NCBI RefSeq assembly: GCF_938015785.1
Contig: NZ_CALLWC010000033.1
Span: forward strand, 1-23,279
Source: an uncultured Campylobacter sp.
GTDB taxonomy: Bacteria > Campylobacterota > Campylobacteria > Campylobacterales > Campylobacteraceae
Direction: 5' to 3'
Length of the DNA stretch: 23,279 nucleotides
Below, piece after piece: positions 15,897-23,269 of this stretch (its first letter is position 1; every line of letters begins with the position of its first letter). The notes beneath the pieces are model-generated. The model saw only the letters and a program-made list of their open reading frames with translations, did not search any database and was not told the origin of the DNA. The position numbers were made by a program, and so were the translations under genes.

Positions 15897-17456
15897 ATGA
15901 CATTTTTTTCGCCCGAGTTTGTCCTTGCTTTTTTAGCGTTTTTAATCGTTTATTGGACGTTCAAAAATCATATTTTCGCGCAAAAAATTCTGATCCTGCT
16001 GGCAAGCTACGGCTTTATGTGCTCCATAAATCCACGCTTTGCGCTGGTGCTTGCAGTCTATAGTGCTTTCGTATATTTTGCAGGAGTGTGTATCGCGCGC
16101 GCCAATCGCGTAGTCGCAAAAGCTATACCGCCCGCAAAGCAGTCCTCGCGCAAGAAAAAGCTCTCGCGTAAAGCGGTAGCCAAGCAGATGAGCGCAACAA
16201 AACAAGCTGGCATAGCAAAGCAGGTGCAAAAAGCGGGGTTAGCGAAGCAGATTTCGCTACCCACTGCGAAGGCACGCGCAGTGATGCTTGCGGCGGTTGC
16301 TGGCGGCTTATTTTTTCTCGCGTTTTTTAAATATTATGGCTACGTCAGGGAGTTTTTCAATGCCGCGCTTGCTGCGCTGCACCTAGGTGCCGTCGATAGT
16401 GTGGCGTTTCCGCTTGGAATTTCATATTATGTTTTTATGTCGATCACCTATTTCGTCTCGGTTTATAGGCGCGAATGCGGCGAGCAGGGCTTTTTGAGCT
16501 TGGCGTGCTTTTTAGCGTTTTTCCCCAGCGTCGTGATGGGTCCTATCGGGCGCGCTAGCGCTGCCAAGGGCGTAGAGCCAGTACTGCCGCAGTTTGATCG
16601 CTTCAAGCACTTTGGCAATGCCGATGAAATTTATGTGCTTATAATTTTTGCCTTAGTTAAGATGTTGCTTATTAGCGGCTATTTGGGCGCGTATTATAGC
16701 GATGTGATTTCGGGCGTTTACGGCGATGAGCCTGAGTCCTCCGCGGCGCAAATTCTAGCCGCACTGCTACTTTATGGCGTGGTTCTTTATACGAATTTTA
16801 GCGGCTTTATCGATATGGCGCGGGCGCTTGGACTTGCGATGGGCTTTAAGCTGCCACAGAATTTTAATATGCCCTATGCGGCTAAGAATTTAGGCGAGTT
16901 TTGGGATCGCTGGCATATCAGCTTATCCACATTTATACGCGATTATATTTATATCCCACTTGGCGGCTCACGCAGGGGTTTTACGCGCACCTGCGTAAAT
17001 TTGCTAATCGCGTTTGCGCTCTCGGGCATTTGGCACGGTGCGGGATTAAATTTTTTGATTTGGGGGCTTTTGCACGGAGCGGCGCTTGTATTTTTAAAAT
17101 GTCTTGCCAAAGTGGGCGTAAAGCCGCTAAATCCACATTTGGCGCTTTTTTGCACCTATATTTTTGTAAGTTTCGCTTGGATTTTTTTCGCCAATTCCCT
17201 TCCAGATGCGGCGGCGATTTTGAGCGCTTTTACCCGCGCGCGAGTTTTCGGAGATATTAGCGAGCTAGCGGTGCTTGCGGTGATTTTAGCGGGGATTTTT
17301 GTTTATCCTAAAATTTCAGCTCTTAGAGATACTTTGATCGCGCTTTTTGCCGAGCTGCCGTTTTTGCCTAAAGCTCTCGCGCTCGGCGTGATTTTCACGC
17401 TGATTTTCGCGCTGATGCCAAGCGGAATTCCAAATTTCATCTACGCAGGATTTTAG
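15897..17456 (+). CDS. patA: PatA/AlgI-like MBOAT O-acetyltransferase
   Basis: A 519-residue multi-spanning inner-membrane protein of the MBOAT family. Conserved features are FPLGISYYVFMSITY (171-185), VMGPIGR, the WDRWHISLS motif with H340, and GIWHGAGLNFLIWG with the presumed catalytic H380. It would pass acetyl groups to the periplasm for peptidoglycan O-acetylation, working with the next gene; a role in acetylating another polysaccharide (AlgI-like) cannot be excluded. Between the second and third membrane segments it has an unusual basic insert (about residues 72-128) rich in Lys and Ala, with recurring AKQ/TKQ units. The ribosome site is GGAAAG (15886-15891). Its stop codon TAG touches the ATG of the next gene, so the three genes are surely one operon. 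Confidence 0.85.
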   Translation: MTFFSPEFVLAFLAFLIVYWTFKNHIFAQKILILLASYGFMCSINPRFALVLAVYSAFVYFAGVCIARANRVVAKAIPPAKQSSRKKKLSRKAVAKQMSATKQAGIAKQVQKAGLAKQISLPTAKARAVMLAAVAGGLFFLAFFKYYGYVREFFNAALAALHLGAVDSVAFPLGISYYVFMSITYFVSVYRRECGEQGFLSLACFLAFFPSVVMGPIGRASAAKGVEPVLPQFDRFKHFGNADEIYVLIIFALVKMLLISGYLGAYYSDVISGVYGDEPESSAAQILAALLLYGVVLYTNFSGFIDMARALGLAMGFKLPQNFNMPYAAKNLGEFWDRWHISLSTFIRDYIYIPLGGSRRGFTRTCVNLLIAFALSGIWHGAGLNFLIWGLLHGAALVFLKCLAKVGVKPLNPHLALFCTYIFVSFAWIFFANSLPDAAAILSAFTRARVFGDISELAVLAVILAGIFVYPKISALRDTLIALFAELPFLPKALALGVIFTLIFALMPSGIPNFIYAGF

Positions 17457-18767
17457 ATGCTTAGGTTTGTTTCAACTCTGCTTTTTGCGCTGCTTTTCTC
17501 AGCATTTTTTATGCAAGGCTCGCTGCTTTATTATTTGGAGCAGCGATTTCACGATGACTTTGGGCTAGAAGAATGGCTGCGCCGCTCGCCGTTTCGCGTA
17601 GGCGGAGAGATCTACGAAAAGATTGCAAATGGCGTAGATAAGCTAGAGCAGCGTATCAAAGGCGAGGATATTAGCAAGGATGAGGACGCAAGTCCGCATA
17701 GCGGAAGCAAAAATTTTAAAAAACCTGCGCAAGATCGTATGGCGGAAAATCAAGCTTTGCAAAGCACGAGGGCGCGAGATCACGATACTTCGCAAAGCGT
17801 TAAACCGCAAGATAGCAAGCCGCAAGCCCATGCCGCGAAGAATTCAGCTTTAAATAATTCTATGCATCATTTAAAAACGCGCGATTCTGCGCAGGAGCCT
17901 TACGCACAAAATTCCATCCCTCAAAATTCTACTTCGTCAAATTCTATATCACAAAGCCTGGCTACAACAAGCTCTGTGTCGCGCAGCTCCTCTGCGTCAC
18001 AAAACTCCGTTACGGCAAGCGCAACCTTGCAAAGCGGCGAAAATTCCGATTCTCAACTTCCTGCTACGCAGGTCTTGGAGCAGAATTTAACGACGCAAGG
18101 CTCCGTGGAGGTTGATGCTAAAATTTCGCTTAGCGACGATGGCAAAATCCGCCTAAACGCAGGCGATGAGGTACTTTTTATGGGCGATAGTCTGATGCAA
18201 TACGTTGGGATGAACGCTAAGAAATTTTTCCCGAAGCGAAGCCTAAGGGTGATCGATCTTAGCAAGCAATCTACGGGGCTTGCGAGCAAGAAATCTTTCG
18301 ACTGGCAAAAGACGCTCGATACTGCGCTTAGAGAGAATGGCGGCGTTAAGCTCGTAGTCGTGCTTCTAGGAGCTAACGATGTGTGGGAGTACCGCGCAGG
18401 GGGTAAAACTTATGGCATCAAAACGCCGCGCTGGCGGGAGTTTTACGCCTCAAGGGTGCGCGAGATCTACGATACGGCGCACTCGCACGGCGCGGGAGTG
18501 CTGTGGCTAGCGATGCCGTGTATGCAAAAGCCGGATTTTGAGGAGAAAACGCAGCTGCTAAATCAAATATATGCCGACGCTAGTATGGCGCTTGGCGGGT
18601 ATTTTATGCAAACAACCCCGCTGGTGTGCGAAAAAGGCGTCTATAAAACCTATCTGCAAAGCGGCTCCAAGCTCGTGCGCGTGCGCCAAGACGACGGCAT
18701 TCATATGAGCAAAGAGGGTTGCGAAGCGGTAGCGAAAGAAATTTTATCAAGGATTGAAGTTGAGTAA
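17457..18767 (+). CDS. patB: PatB-like DUF459 SGNH O-acetyltransferase with long linker
   Basis: A 436-residue periplasmic protein anchored by an N-terminal hydrophobic helix (1-25). Residues 75-215 form a long Ser/Asn/Gln/Ala-rich disordered linker. The SGNH domain (about 225-436) has block I GDSLM with Ser245, block III GAND (305-308) and block V DGIH with D413 and H416, the catalytic Ser-His-Asp set. DUF459 proteins next to an MBOAT protein act as PatB, moving acetyl from PatA to the 6-OH of N-acetylmuramic acid. The linker contains EQNLT (208-212), an exact D/E-X-N-X-S/T sequon, so N210 may be glycosylated by PglB. The gene starts one base after the patA stop and overlaps the next gene by 8 bases. 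PatB activity rather than esterase is inferred from order and DUF459 type. Confidence 0.8.
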   Translation: MLRFVSTLLFALLFSAFFMQGSLLYYLEQRFHDDFGLEEWLRRSPFRVGGEIYEKIANGVDKLEQRIKGEDISKDEDASPHSGSKNFKKPAQDRMAENQALQSTRARDHDTSQSVKPQDSKPQAHAAKNSALNNSMHHLKTRDSAQEPYAQNSIPQNSTSSNSISQSLATTSSVSRSSSASQNSVTASATLQSGENSDSQLPATQVLEQNLTTQGSVEVDAKISLSDDGKIRLNAGDEVLFMGDSLMQYVGMNAKKFFPKRSLRVIDLSKQSTGLASKKSFDWQKTLDTALRENGGVKLVVVLLGANDVWEYRAGGKTYGIKTPRWREFYASRVREIYDTAHSHGAGVLWLAMPCMQKPDFEEKTQLLNQIYADASMALGGYFMQTTPLVCEKGVYKTYLQSGSKLVRVRQDDGIHMSKEGCEAVAKEILSRIEVE

Positions 18768-19812
18768 ATTTATAGTGATTTTATTTGCCGCATTATTAAG
18801 CGGATGCGCGGCAAACGCAGGCGTTCGCGGCATAAATTCCGCAAATGCAAAAAGCTCTGCGGGCTTTGGAGTGAAATTTTTTGGTGATTCGCATTTAGGA
18901 AGCGATGCGCTGATAGATGCTTTCAGACACGGCTTTTTCGTGCAAAACAGCGTCGGCTTCGTGCCTGCAATGATGCCTAAATATCACAAAAGCGAAAATA
19001 TAGAATTTAAGCAAAGCGGCTTTAATGTAATCTCATCCCGCACCGAGCAAGACCCCGATTTCCCGCTATGCGGAGTGATCGCTACCGGCAAAAAGGGCGC
19101 TAATGTGCGGCTGGAGCTAAAGCAGCTTAGCGGCGATTTTTACGTCGAAATTTTGCATAAATCGGATCAGGGCGGTGAGATTTTTCGCGTACGCGATGCA
19201 AGCGGGCTAAGCGCGTATATTTCACAAGAAGTGCCGCAGAAATGGGAGTATTCTAAGCTGCGACTTAGATTTCCGATCGAAATTCGATCGCTGCGTGATG
19301 GAGCAGAGCTTGGAGGATATAAAATTTACCGCAAAAACGCGCGCTTTGCAGACTCTTGCGCGAGTAATGGCGCGTTTAGCAACCTCTACGAAAAATGGGG
19401 TGCAGATGCCTTTGGTAGGGATTTTTCGGGACTTAGATACAATCTCGTAGTTATCGCTTATGGCACAAACGACGCGATGGATCCGAAATTTGACGAGCAA
19501 AAATTCTACCAAAGCGTCCGTGGGCTGCTTCGCTCCGTCCGCTCTGCGGCTCCCGGTGCAAAAATCCTGCTCGTAGCACCGCCGCGAAGCCCTAAAGTGC
19601 CAAACGCCTCACGCGCTGCGGAGGTGCTAGCGCATCTAGCGCGAGACGAAGGGGCGATGTTTTACGACATAGCCGGTCTTATGGATGAGGATGGCGGCTG
19701 GCGCGGCTGGCGCGAGCGCGGGCTTATTCGCCCCGACGAAATCCATTTGCAAAAAGAGGGCTACGAAAAAATCGGCGCAGCGCTGGCTACGAAATTGCGC
19801 GGCAGGCTTTAA
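18760..19812 (+). CDS. Ape1-like SGNH O-acetylpeptidoglycan esterase, lipoprotein
   Basis: A 350-residue lipoprotein: the signal peptide ends in the lipobox LLSGC, with lipidated Cys16. SGNH block I GDSHL (Ser44) lies early, whereas block III GTND (235-238) and the PDEIH pair (D326, H329) lie near the end. The roughly 190 residues between them are beta-rich, which is how Ape1 enzymes carry an inserted CBM35-like domain. Ape1 removes acetyl from peptidoglycan MurNAc so that lytic enzymes can act. I chose TTG 18760, since AAGGA (18749-18753) sits 6 bases upstream; the TTG at 18754 would touch the ribosome site. It overlaps the patB-like gene by 8 bases and completes a patA-patB-ape1 order known from Neisseria and C. 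jejuni. Another SGNH esterase role is possible. Confidence 0.78.
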   Translation: MSKFIVILFAALLSGCAANAGVRGINSANAKSSAGFGVKFFGDSHLGSDALIDAFRHGFFVQNSVGFVPAMMPKYHKSENIEFKQSGFNVISSRTEQDPDFPLCGVIATGKKGANVRLELKQLSGDFYVEILHKSDQGGEIFRVRDASGLSAYISQEVPQKWEYSKLRLRFPIEIRSLRDGAELGGYKIYRKNARFADSCASNGAFSNLYEKWGADAFGRDFSGLRYNLVVIAYGTNDAMDPKFDEQKFYQSVRGLLRSVRSAAPGAKILLVAPPRSPKVPNASRAAEVLAHLARDEGAMFYDIAGLMDEDGGWRGWRERGLIRPDEIHLQKEGYEKIGAALATKLRGRL

Positions 19813-19816
19813 ATTT

Positions 19817-19964
19817 AATCTTTAAATTTAGGTGGCTCGCCGTGGAATTTATAAAGTCCGTTGTGAAAATTTACAAAGCTCTTTGTGAAAATTGCACAAT
19901 CCGCCGCTAAATTTACGTGGTTCGCTATAAAATTTACAAAGTCCGTCGCTAAATTTAAAATTTG
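19817..19964. repeat. Seven degenerate 21-bp tandem repeats
   Basis: Unit boundaries are 19817, 19838, 19859 (22 bp), 19881, 19902, 19923 and 19944, ending at 19964. A typical unit reads CGCYGTDAAATTTACAAAGTC. The centre AAATTTAC and the CG-C/T-C/T start recur; units 2 and 5 are most alike, as are 1 and 4. There are no spacers, so this is not a CRISPR. The array starts just after the esterase stop. The following 19965-20264 holds no gene that I can see, only scattered CTAAATTTACG motifs. Confidence 0.7.
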
Positions 19965-20264
19965 ACGGCAGCAATCAAAGCTATGCTCGCCCGGATTTCG
20001 CCGCTTAGATCTGCGCCGCGAAATTTAAATCGGAAGCTGCGGCTTTAAATTTACGCGTCGATAGGCTTGATGCCTGTGCTTTTAAAACACGTCGCCTAAA
20101 TTTACGCTTTTAATTTGGATTAAATTTGCGTGGTTGCGGATCGGAACGCTAGTTATATTTTGCAACGAGTGCGCTGCGTAAAATTTAGCACTTAAAATTC
20201 CATTTGCACGAATTGCGACAAAGCGCTGCGAACTAAATTTAAAGAGAAGCAAAAAAGGAAGCAG

Positions 20265-20975
20265 ATGATATATCTTTGCGGCGATACGCACGGCATAAAC
20301 GAGATCGATAAAATAACGAACAAAGCCTTTACTAGCGGGCTTAGCGCCGATGATTTCGTCATCGTGCTCGGAGATTTTGGGCTGTTTTGGAGCGAGCGGA
20401 TAGATGAGTTTATGGCGCGCAAAAATATAGAAAGATATTTCCCCGCCACGCTTTTTTTCATAGACGGCAACCATGAAAATTTCGATATGTTGGACGAGCT
20501 GCCGCGCGAGCGGAAATTCGGCGGCACCGTGAGCGTGGGCGGCGAAAACATATTTTGGCTGCGGCGCGGCGAAATTTACGAGATCGCGGGGCGGCACTTT
20601 TTATGCTTCGGCGGCGCGCTTAGCGTCGATAAGGCGCATCGGATACCTGGGCTTAGCTGGTGGGCGCGCGAGATTCCGAGCGAGGAGGAGTTTAGTTGCG
20701 CGATGCAAAATGCGCGCGATTTCATCGCCTCCAGCGGGCGGATCGATGCGGTGCTGAGCCACACGGCGCCGAGGTTTGCGATGAAATTTTTAAAAGAGTA
20801 CCTCTGGTGCGGCAAAAGTACCCCCGATAAAATGTCTGAGTATTTAGAGATGATCTTTGAGCTCGTAAGGCCTAAGCGGTGGTATTTCGGGCACTTTCAC
20901 GGCGATAAGAAATTCCATGCGCAGGGCTGCGATTTTTATCTCTGCTACGATGAAATTTTAAAATTTAAGGACTAG
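20265..20975 (+). CDS. Calcineurin-like metallophosphoesterase
   Basis: A 236-residue cytoplasmic protein with the complete metal-binding set of the calcineurin superfamily: GDTHG (residues 6-10), GDFG (about 36-39), GNHE (about 68-71), a histidine in LSHTAP (about 166-171) and GHFHGD (about 209-214). Such enzymes use two metal ions to cleave phosphomono- or diesters; the substrate cannot be read from sequence. The short Met-Ile-Tyr-Leu start has a ribosome site (AAGGAAG, about 20256). It stands alone, with the repeat array upstream and the selenoprotein gene downstream. It resembles small stand-alone phosphatases often annotated as serine/threonine phosphatase or YfcE-like, but a specific label is not justified. 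Confidence 0.88.
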   Translation: MIYLCGDTHGINEIDKITNKAFTSGLSADDFVIVLGDFGLFWSERIDEFMARKNIERYFPATLFFIDGNHENFDMLDELPRERKFGGTVSVGGENIFWLRRGEIYEIAGRHFLCFGGALSVDKAHRIPGLSWWAREIPSEEEFSCAMQNARDFIASSGRIDAVLSHTAPRFAMKFLKEYLWCGKSTPDKMSEYLEMIFELVRPKRWYFGHFHGDKKFHAQGCDFYLCYDEILKFKD

Positions 20976-21093
20976 CCTTAAGCCCGCGGCAGCGAAATTT
21001 AGGGCTTTGCAAACTGCGAAATTTCGCTCGTAAATTTTAAATGCTGAGATGCGCTAAATTGAGCCTTTATATTAAAATTTAAGCTAGTTTGGC

Positions 21094-21099
21094 TACAAT
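21094..21099 (+). promoter_or_regulatory. -10 box (TACAAT) of the selenoprotein gene
   Basis: TTTGGCTACAATG lies 28 bases upstream of the ATG at 21127, giving a short leader. The ribosome site AAAGGA is at 21115-21120. Confidence 0.6.
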
Positions 21100-21126
21100 G
21101 TGGCACTTTTTTAGAAAGGAATAAAG

Positions 21127-21360
21127 ATGAAGGTTGTAATTACTTATTGTAATTCTTGATCTTATAGACCGCAAGCTCTCCGTGTGAGAGATGAAATAAC
21201 AAGCGTCTATAAGGATGCGGTTGTCGAGTTGGTCCCTGGTGGTAGCGGAGACTTTCTAGTAGAAGTTGACGGCAGAAAGCTTTTCTTTAATAAAGATTTT
21301 GCTAAGCCTCGTTTTCCAAGTGAAGGTGAAATTTTAAATCTAATTAAAGTTGCAGCCTAG
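21127..21360 (+). CDS. selW: SelW-like (Rdx family) selenoprotein
   Basis: A 77-residue selenoprotein. The frame opens MKVVITYCNS, meets TGA at 21157-21159, then continues SYRPQALRVRDEI to TAG. Reading TGA as selenocysteine gives Cys8-Asn-Ser-Sec11, the CxxU redox motif directly after the first beta strand, as in SelW/SelT/Rdx proteins. The rest keeps the family fold: VELVPGGSGDFLVEVDGRKLF, then a C-terminal FPSEGEILNLI, close to the Gly-Phe-Pro-x-x-x-E/D end of Rdx proteins. The product is a small thioredoxin-like cytoplasmic oxidoreductase of unknown substrate. The clean frame after TGA, a hairpin behind it, an own promoter and a strong terminator all argue against a broken gene. Expression needs selA, selB, selC and selD elsewhere in the genome. 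A program that treats TGA as stop will miss it. Confidence 0.9.
21157..21190 (+). promoter_or_regulatory. UGA (Sec) codon and candidate bacterial SECIS hairpin
   Basis: Sixteen bases after the TGA, CTCTC (21176-21180) pairs with GAGAG (21186-21190) around the loop CGTGT. Bacterial SECIS elements are small stem-loops inside the coding region shortly downstream of UGA, bound by SelB. Position and size fit; the loop does not need to match E. coli fdhF. Confidence 0.6.
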
Positions 21361-21366
21361 CTCAAA

Positions 21367-21406
21367 GCCCGAAAGCGGGTCGTAAGATTTGCTTCGGGCG
21401 TTTTTT
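21367..21406 (+). terminator. Terminator of the selenoprotein gene
   Basis: GCCCGAAAGC (21367-21376) pairs with GCTTCGGGC (21391-21399), with one bulged A, and is followed by TTTTTT at 21401-21406. Confidence 0.9.
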
Positions 21407-21599
21407 ATACTCAAATTTCATATCCGTAAATTTAATCGTAAAGCTATTTTAAATTTTGCAAAAATCAGCGTTGCGTAAAGCTTATACTAAATTATCTCAC
21501 ATTTTGGCAAATTTGAAAAGCTATTTTAATCAAAATTTATGCGAAGATCGCGGTTTAAATTTATCGATCTGAGTTTATAAATTTTAAAAGAAAGAGGAA

Positions 21600-21627
21600 T
21601 TTTTGCGAAATCAAAATTTCGCAAAAA
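21600..21627 (-). terminator. Terminator of efp
   Basis: TTTTTGCGAAAT and ATTTCGCAAAAA form a 12-bp stem with a 4-base loop, 10 bases after the efp stop. Read from the minus strand it has A and T runs at both ends, so it may work in both directions. Confidence 0.75.
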
Positions 21628-21636
21628 CAGGGGGGA

Positions 21637-22203
21637 TTATTTATTTGCGCGCTCGATATACTCGCCGCGGACGGTGTCAACGCGGATGACCTCGCCTTCG
21701 AGTACGTGAAATGGTATCTGTACCACGGCGCCGGTTTCGAGCGTGGCGGGCTTTTTATTGCTGCCCTGCGTATCGCCGCGGAAATTTGGCGCGGTCTCTA
21801 CAATCTTAAGCTCCACCACCTGCGGTACATCCACGCCGATCGCTTTGCCGTTGTAAAACATTATATTTACCATCATACCATCTAGCATCCATTTTTTCGC
21901 CTCGCCCACGTCCTCGTCGCTAATCGCGATCTGTTCGTAACTATCAGTATCCATGAACTGACACGCCTCGCCGTCGTCGTAGAGATACTGCATCTCTTTT
22001 TCCTCGAGATTCGGCGCCTCGCATTTATCGCCGGCGTGGAAGGTCTTTTCAAGCACCTTGCCATCTATAAAAGATTTTATTTTAACGCGCACGAAAGCAG
22101 GTCCTTTGCCCGGTTTTACGTGTTGGTATTCTATGATTTTAAACGGAATTCCGTCCACCTCGATTTTTAGACCTTTTTTTAGATCGCCCATTGAATAAGC
22201 CAT
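21637..22203 (-). CDS. efp: Elongation factor P
   Basis: A 188-residue EF-P of normal length. EF-P binds between the P and E sites of the ribosome and relieves stalling at consecutive prolines. The N-terminal KOW-like domain carries the tip loop HVKPGKGPAFVRVK, with Lys33 as the residue that is post-translationally modified in many bacteria. Two OB-fold domains follow, with the conserved C-terminal stretch NFRGDTQG...KPATLETGAVVQIPFHV and the end GEYIERA. The start MAYSMGDLKKG is preceded by AAGGAG (22210-22215 on the minus strand). It is divergent from the disulfide protein gene, each with its own TATAAT box. Confidence 0.97.
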   Translation of the reverse strand: MAYSMGDLKKGLKIEVDGIPFKIIEYQHVKPGKGPAFVRVKIKSFIDGKVLEKTFHAGDKCEAPNLEEKEMQYLYDDGEACQFMDTDSYEQIAISDEDVGEAKKWMLDGMMVNIMFYNGKAIGVDVPQVVELKIVETAPNFRGDTQGSNKKPATLETGAVVQIPFHVLEGEVIRVDTVRGEYIERANK

Positions 22204-22231
22204 AAATTTCTCCTTAAATTAATGAGGCGCG

Positions 22232-22237
22232 ATTATA
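22232..22237 (-). promoter_or_regulatory. -10 box (TATAAT) of efp
   Basis: A perfect TATAAT on the minus strand, within GTTATAATCG, 29 bases upstream of the efp start, preceded by an A/T-rich tract as usual for Campylobacter. Confidence 0.75.
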
Positions 22238-22258
22238 ACAAATTTTATTTTAAATTGA

Positions 22259-22264
22259 TATAAT
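22259..22264 (+). promoter_or_regulatory. -10 box (TATAAT) of the DsbC-like gene
   Basis: TTGATATAATTGG lies 28 bases upstream of the ATG at 22292. It is divergent from, and within 30 bases of, the efp -10 box, so the two promoters share the AT-rich segment between them. Confidence 0.75.
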
Positions 22265-22291
22265 TGGCGAAATTTTAAGGGGAGGGAAGCT

Positions 22292-23032
22292 ATGAAAAAA
22301 ATCATCTACGTTTTGGCTACATGTGCGGCTTTTGTGCTTGGCGCGAATGCGAACGAAGCGGAGTTCGTAAAAAACCTAAAGCAAAGTCTAAATGATAAAA
22401 ACGCTCAGCTCATCTCGATCGATAAGCTAAACTCGCTAAACGGGCTAAATTTGCTGATCGTCCGCTCGGGCGATAAAAACGAGGCGTTTTTGGCTAGCGA
22501 CGACGGCAAAAGCCTAGTGGCAGTAACAGAGGAGCCTAAGCTTGCGGACGGAGCGGATACGGCGCTGTTTAAGATGAGAACTCAAATTTTAAAAGACGCC
22601 AGGGACGCCGCCGCGCTTGAGCTGCTAAAGAGCATAGATCCCGCGAGATTTGCCTATATCGAGTCGTTTGATAAAAACAATCCCTACGTGACCTACATCG
22701 TGGGCGATCCGGAGTGCCCGTATTGCGCCGAGGAGATGAAGAGGATCACAAAGCATCTTCGCAACAGCAACGTAAAATTAATCTTTGCGCCGGTGCACGG
22801 CAAGAGCGCGTTTATCAAATCGGCGCTGGTTTTAAAGCAGCTAAAAGCCCTCTCGCCGAGCGATCAAAAGGGCGCGATCGACGTGATCGAGAAATACTAT
22901 AACAAGGACGCGCAGGTAAGCGATGCGGACGTCTCAAAAGCCGAGCTTGACGCCGTATACGCGGACACCAAGACGCTCTTTTCCAAAGGCGTGATCAAAT
23001 CGGTGCCATACGTGATCAAAGTGAAAAAATAG
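22292..23032 (+). CDS. DsbC/DsbG-like periplasmic thiol:disulfide interchange protein
   Basis: A 246-residue exported protein. It has a signal peptide (1-20, ending LGANA), then an N-terminal region (21-115) in the place of the DsbC dimerisation domain and linker helix, then a thioredoxin fold. The active site is CPYC (142-145) in VGDPECPYCAEEMKR, and the cis-proline is P239 in KSVPYVIK. CPYC and the N-terminal extension point to the DsbC/DsbG class, which rearranges or reduces wrong disulfides; a thiol-disulfide oxidase role cannot be excluded. A very strong ribosome site (AAGGGGAGGG, 22277-22286) and a TATAAT box suggest high expression. Its likely electron donor (DsbD/CcdA-like) is not in the window. 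Confidence 0.88.
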   Translation: MKKIIYVLATCAAFVLGANANEAEFVKNLKQSLNDKNAQLISIDKLNSLNGLNLLIVRSGDKNEAFLASDDGKSLVAVTEEPKLADGADTALFKMRTQILKDARDAAALELLKSIDPARFAYIESFDKNNPYVTYIVGDPECPYCAEEMKRITKHLRNSNVKLIFAPVHGKSAFIKSALVLKQLKALSPSDQKGAIDVIEKYYNKDAQVSDADVSKAELDAVYADTKTLFSKGVIKSVPYVIKVKK

Positions 23033-23143
23033 TCTAAATTTGAGGAATTTAGAGCGCGAGGTTTGTATATGAGCAGCGCGCGTTTGCTTGCGGTAGTGCA
23101 AGTCGCGCGCAGCACAGCCACCCGCGCGAGCTGAAATTTAACA

Positions 23144-23180
23144 AAATTCCGTCGCTTTAAAATTTCAAGCGGCGGAATTT
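23144..23180 (+). terminator. Long hairpin after the DsbC-like gene
   Basis: AAATTCCGTCGCTT (23144-23157) pairs with AAGCGGCGGAATTT (23167-23180), 14 bp with a single G-T pair, around a 9-base loop. The tail AACTTT is poor in T, so it is either a weak terminator or an RNA-stabilising element. The rest of the 237-base gap holds short GCGCG-rich pieces only. Confidence 0.5.
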
Positions 23181-23269
23181 AACTTTAAAATTAAGCTCTT
23201 GAAGCTTTGCCGTCAAATTTGAAAAGGCTCTCTTTAACTTAAGCTCACACAAAGGAGCAGTAAGTTACG

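Noticed and set aside
18754..18762. TTG 18754 as start of the ape1-like gene
   Set aside because: It directly abuts the AAGGA ribosome site; TTG 18760 has correct spacing and leaves a normal lipoprotein signal.
19817..19964. CRISPR array
   Set aside because: The units follow each other without spacers, are degenerate, and no cas gene is present.
19820..20030. Minus-strand protein across the 21-bp repeats
   Set aside because: The frame is open but lacks a good start and ribosome site, and its seven-residue pattern is explained by the DNA repeat period.
20980..21007. Terminator after the phosphoesterase gene
   Set aside because: Only a 6-bp stem (AAGCCC/GGGCTT) with a 16-base loop and no T run; too weak to call.
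21127..21360. Nonsense-mutated pseudogene instead of selenoprotein
   Set aside because: The stop is TGA exactly at the second position of a CxxC/CxxU motif, the remaining frame is clean, and promoter, hairpin and terminator are intact.
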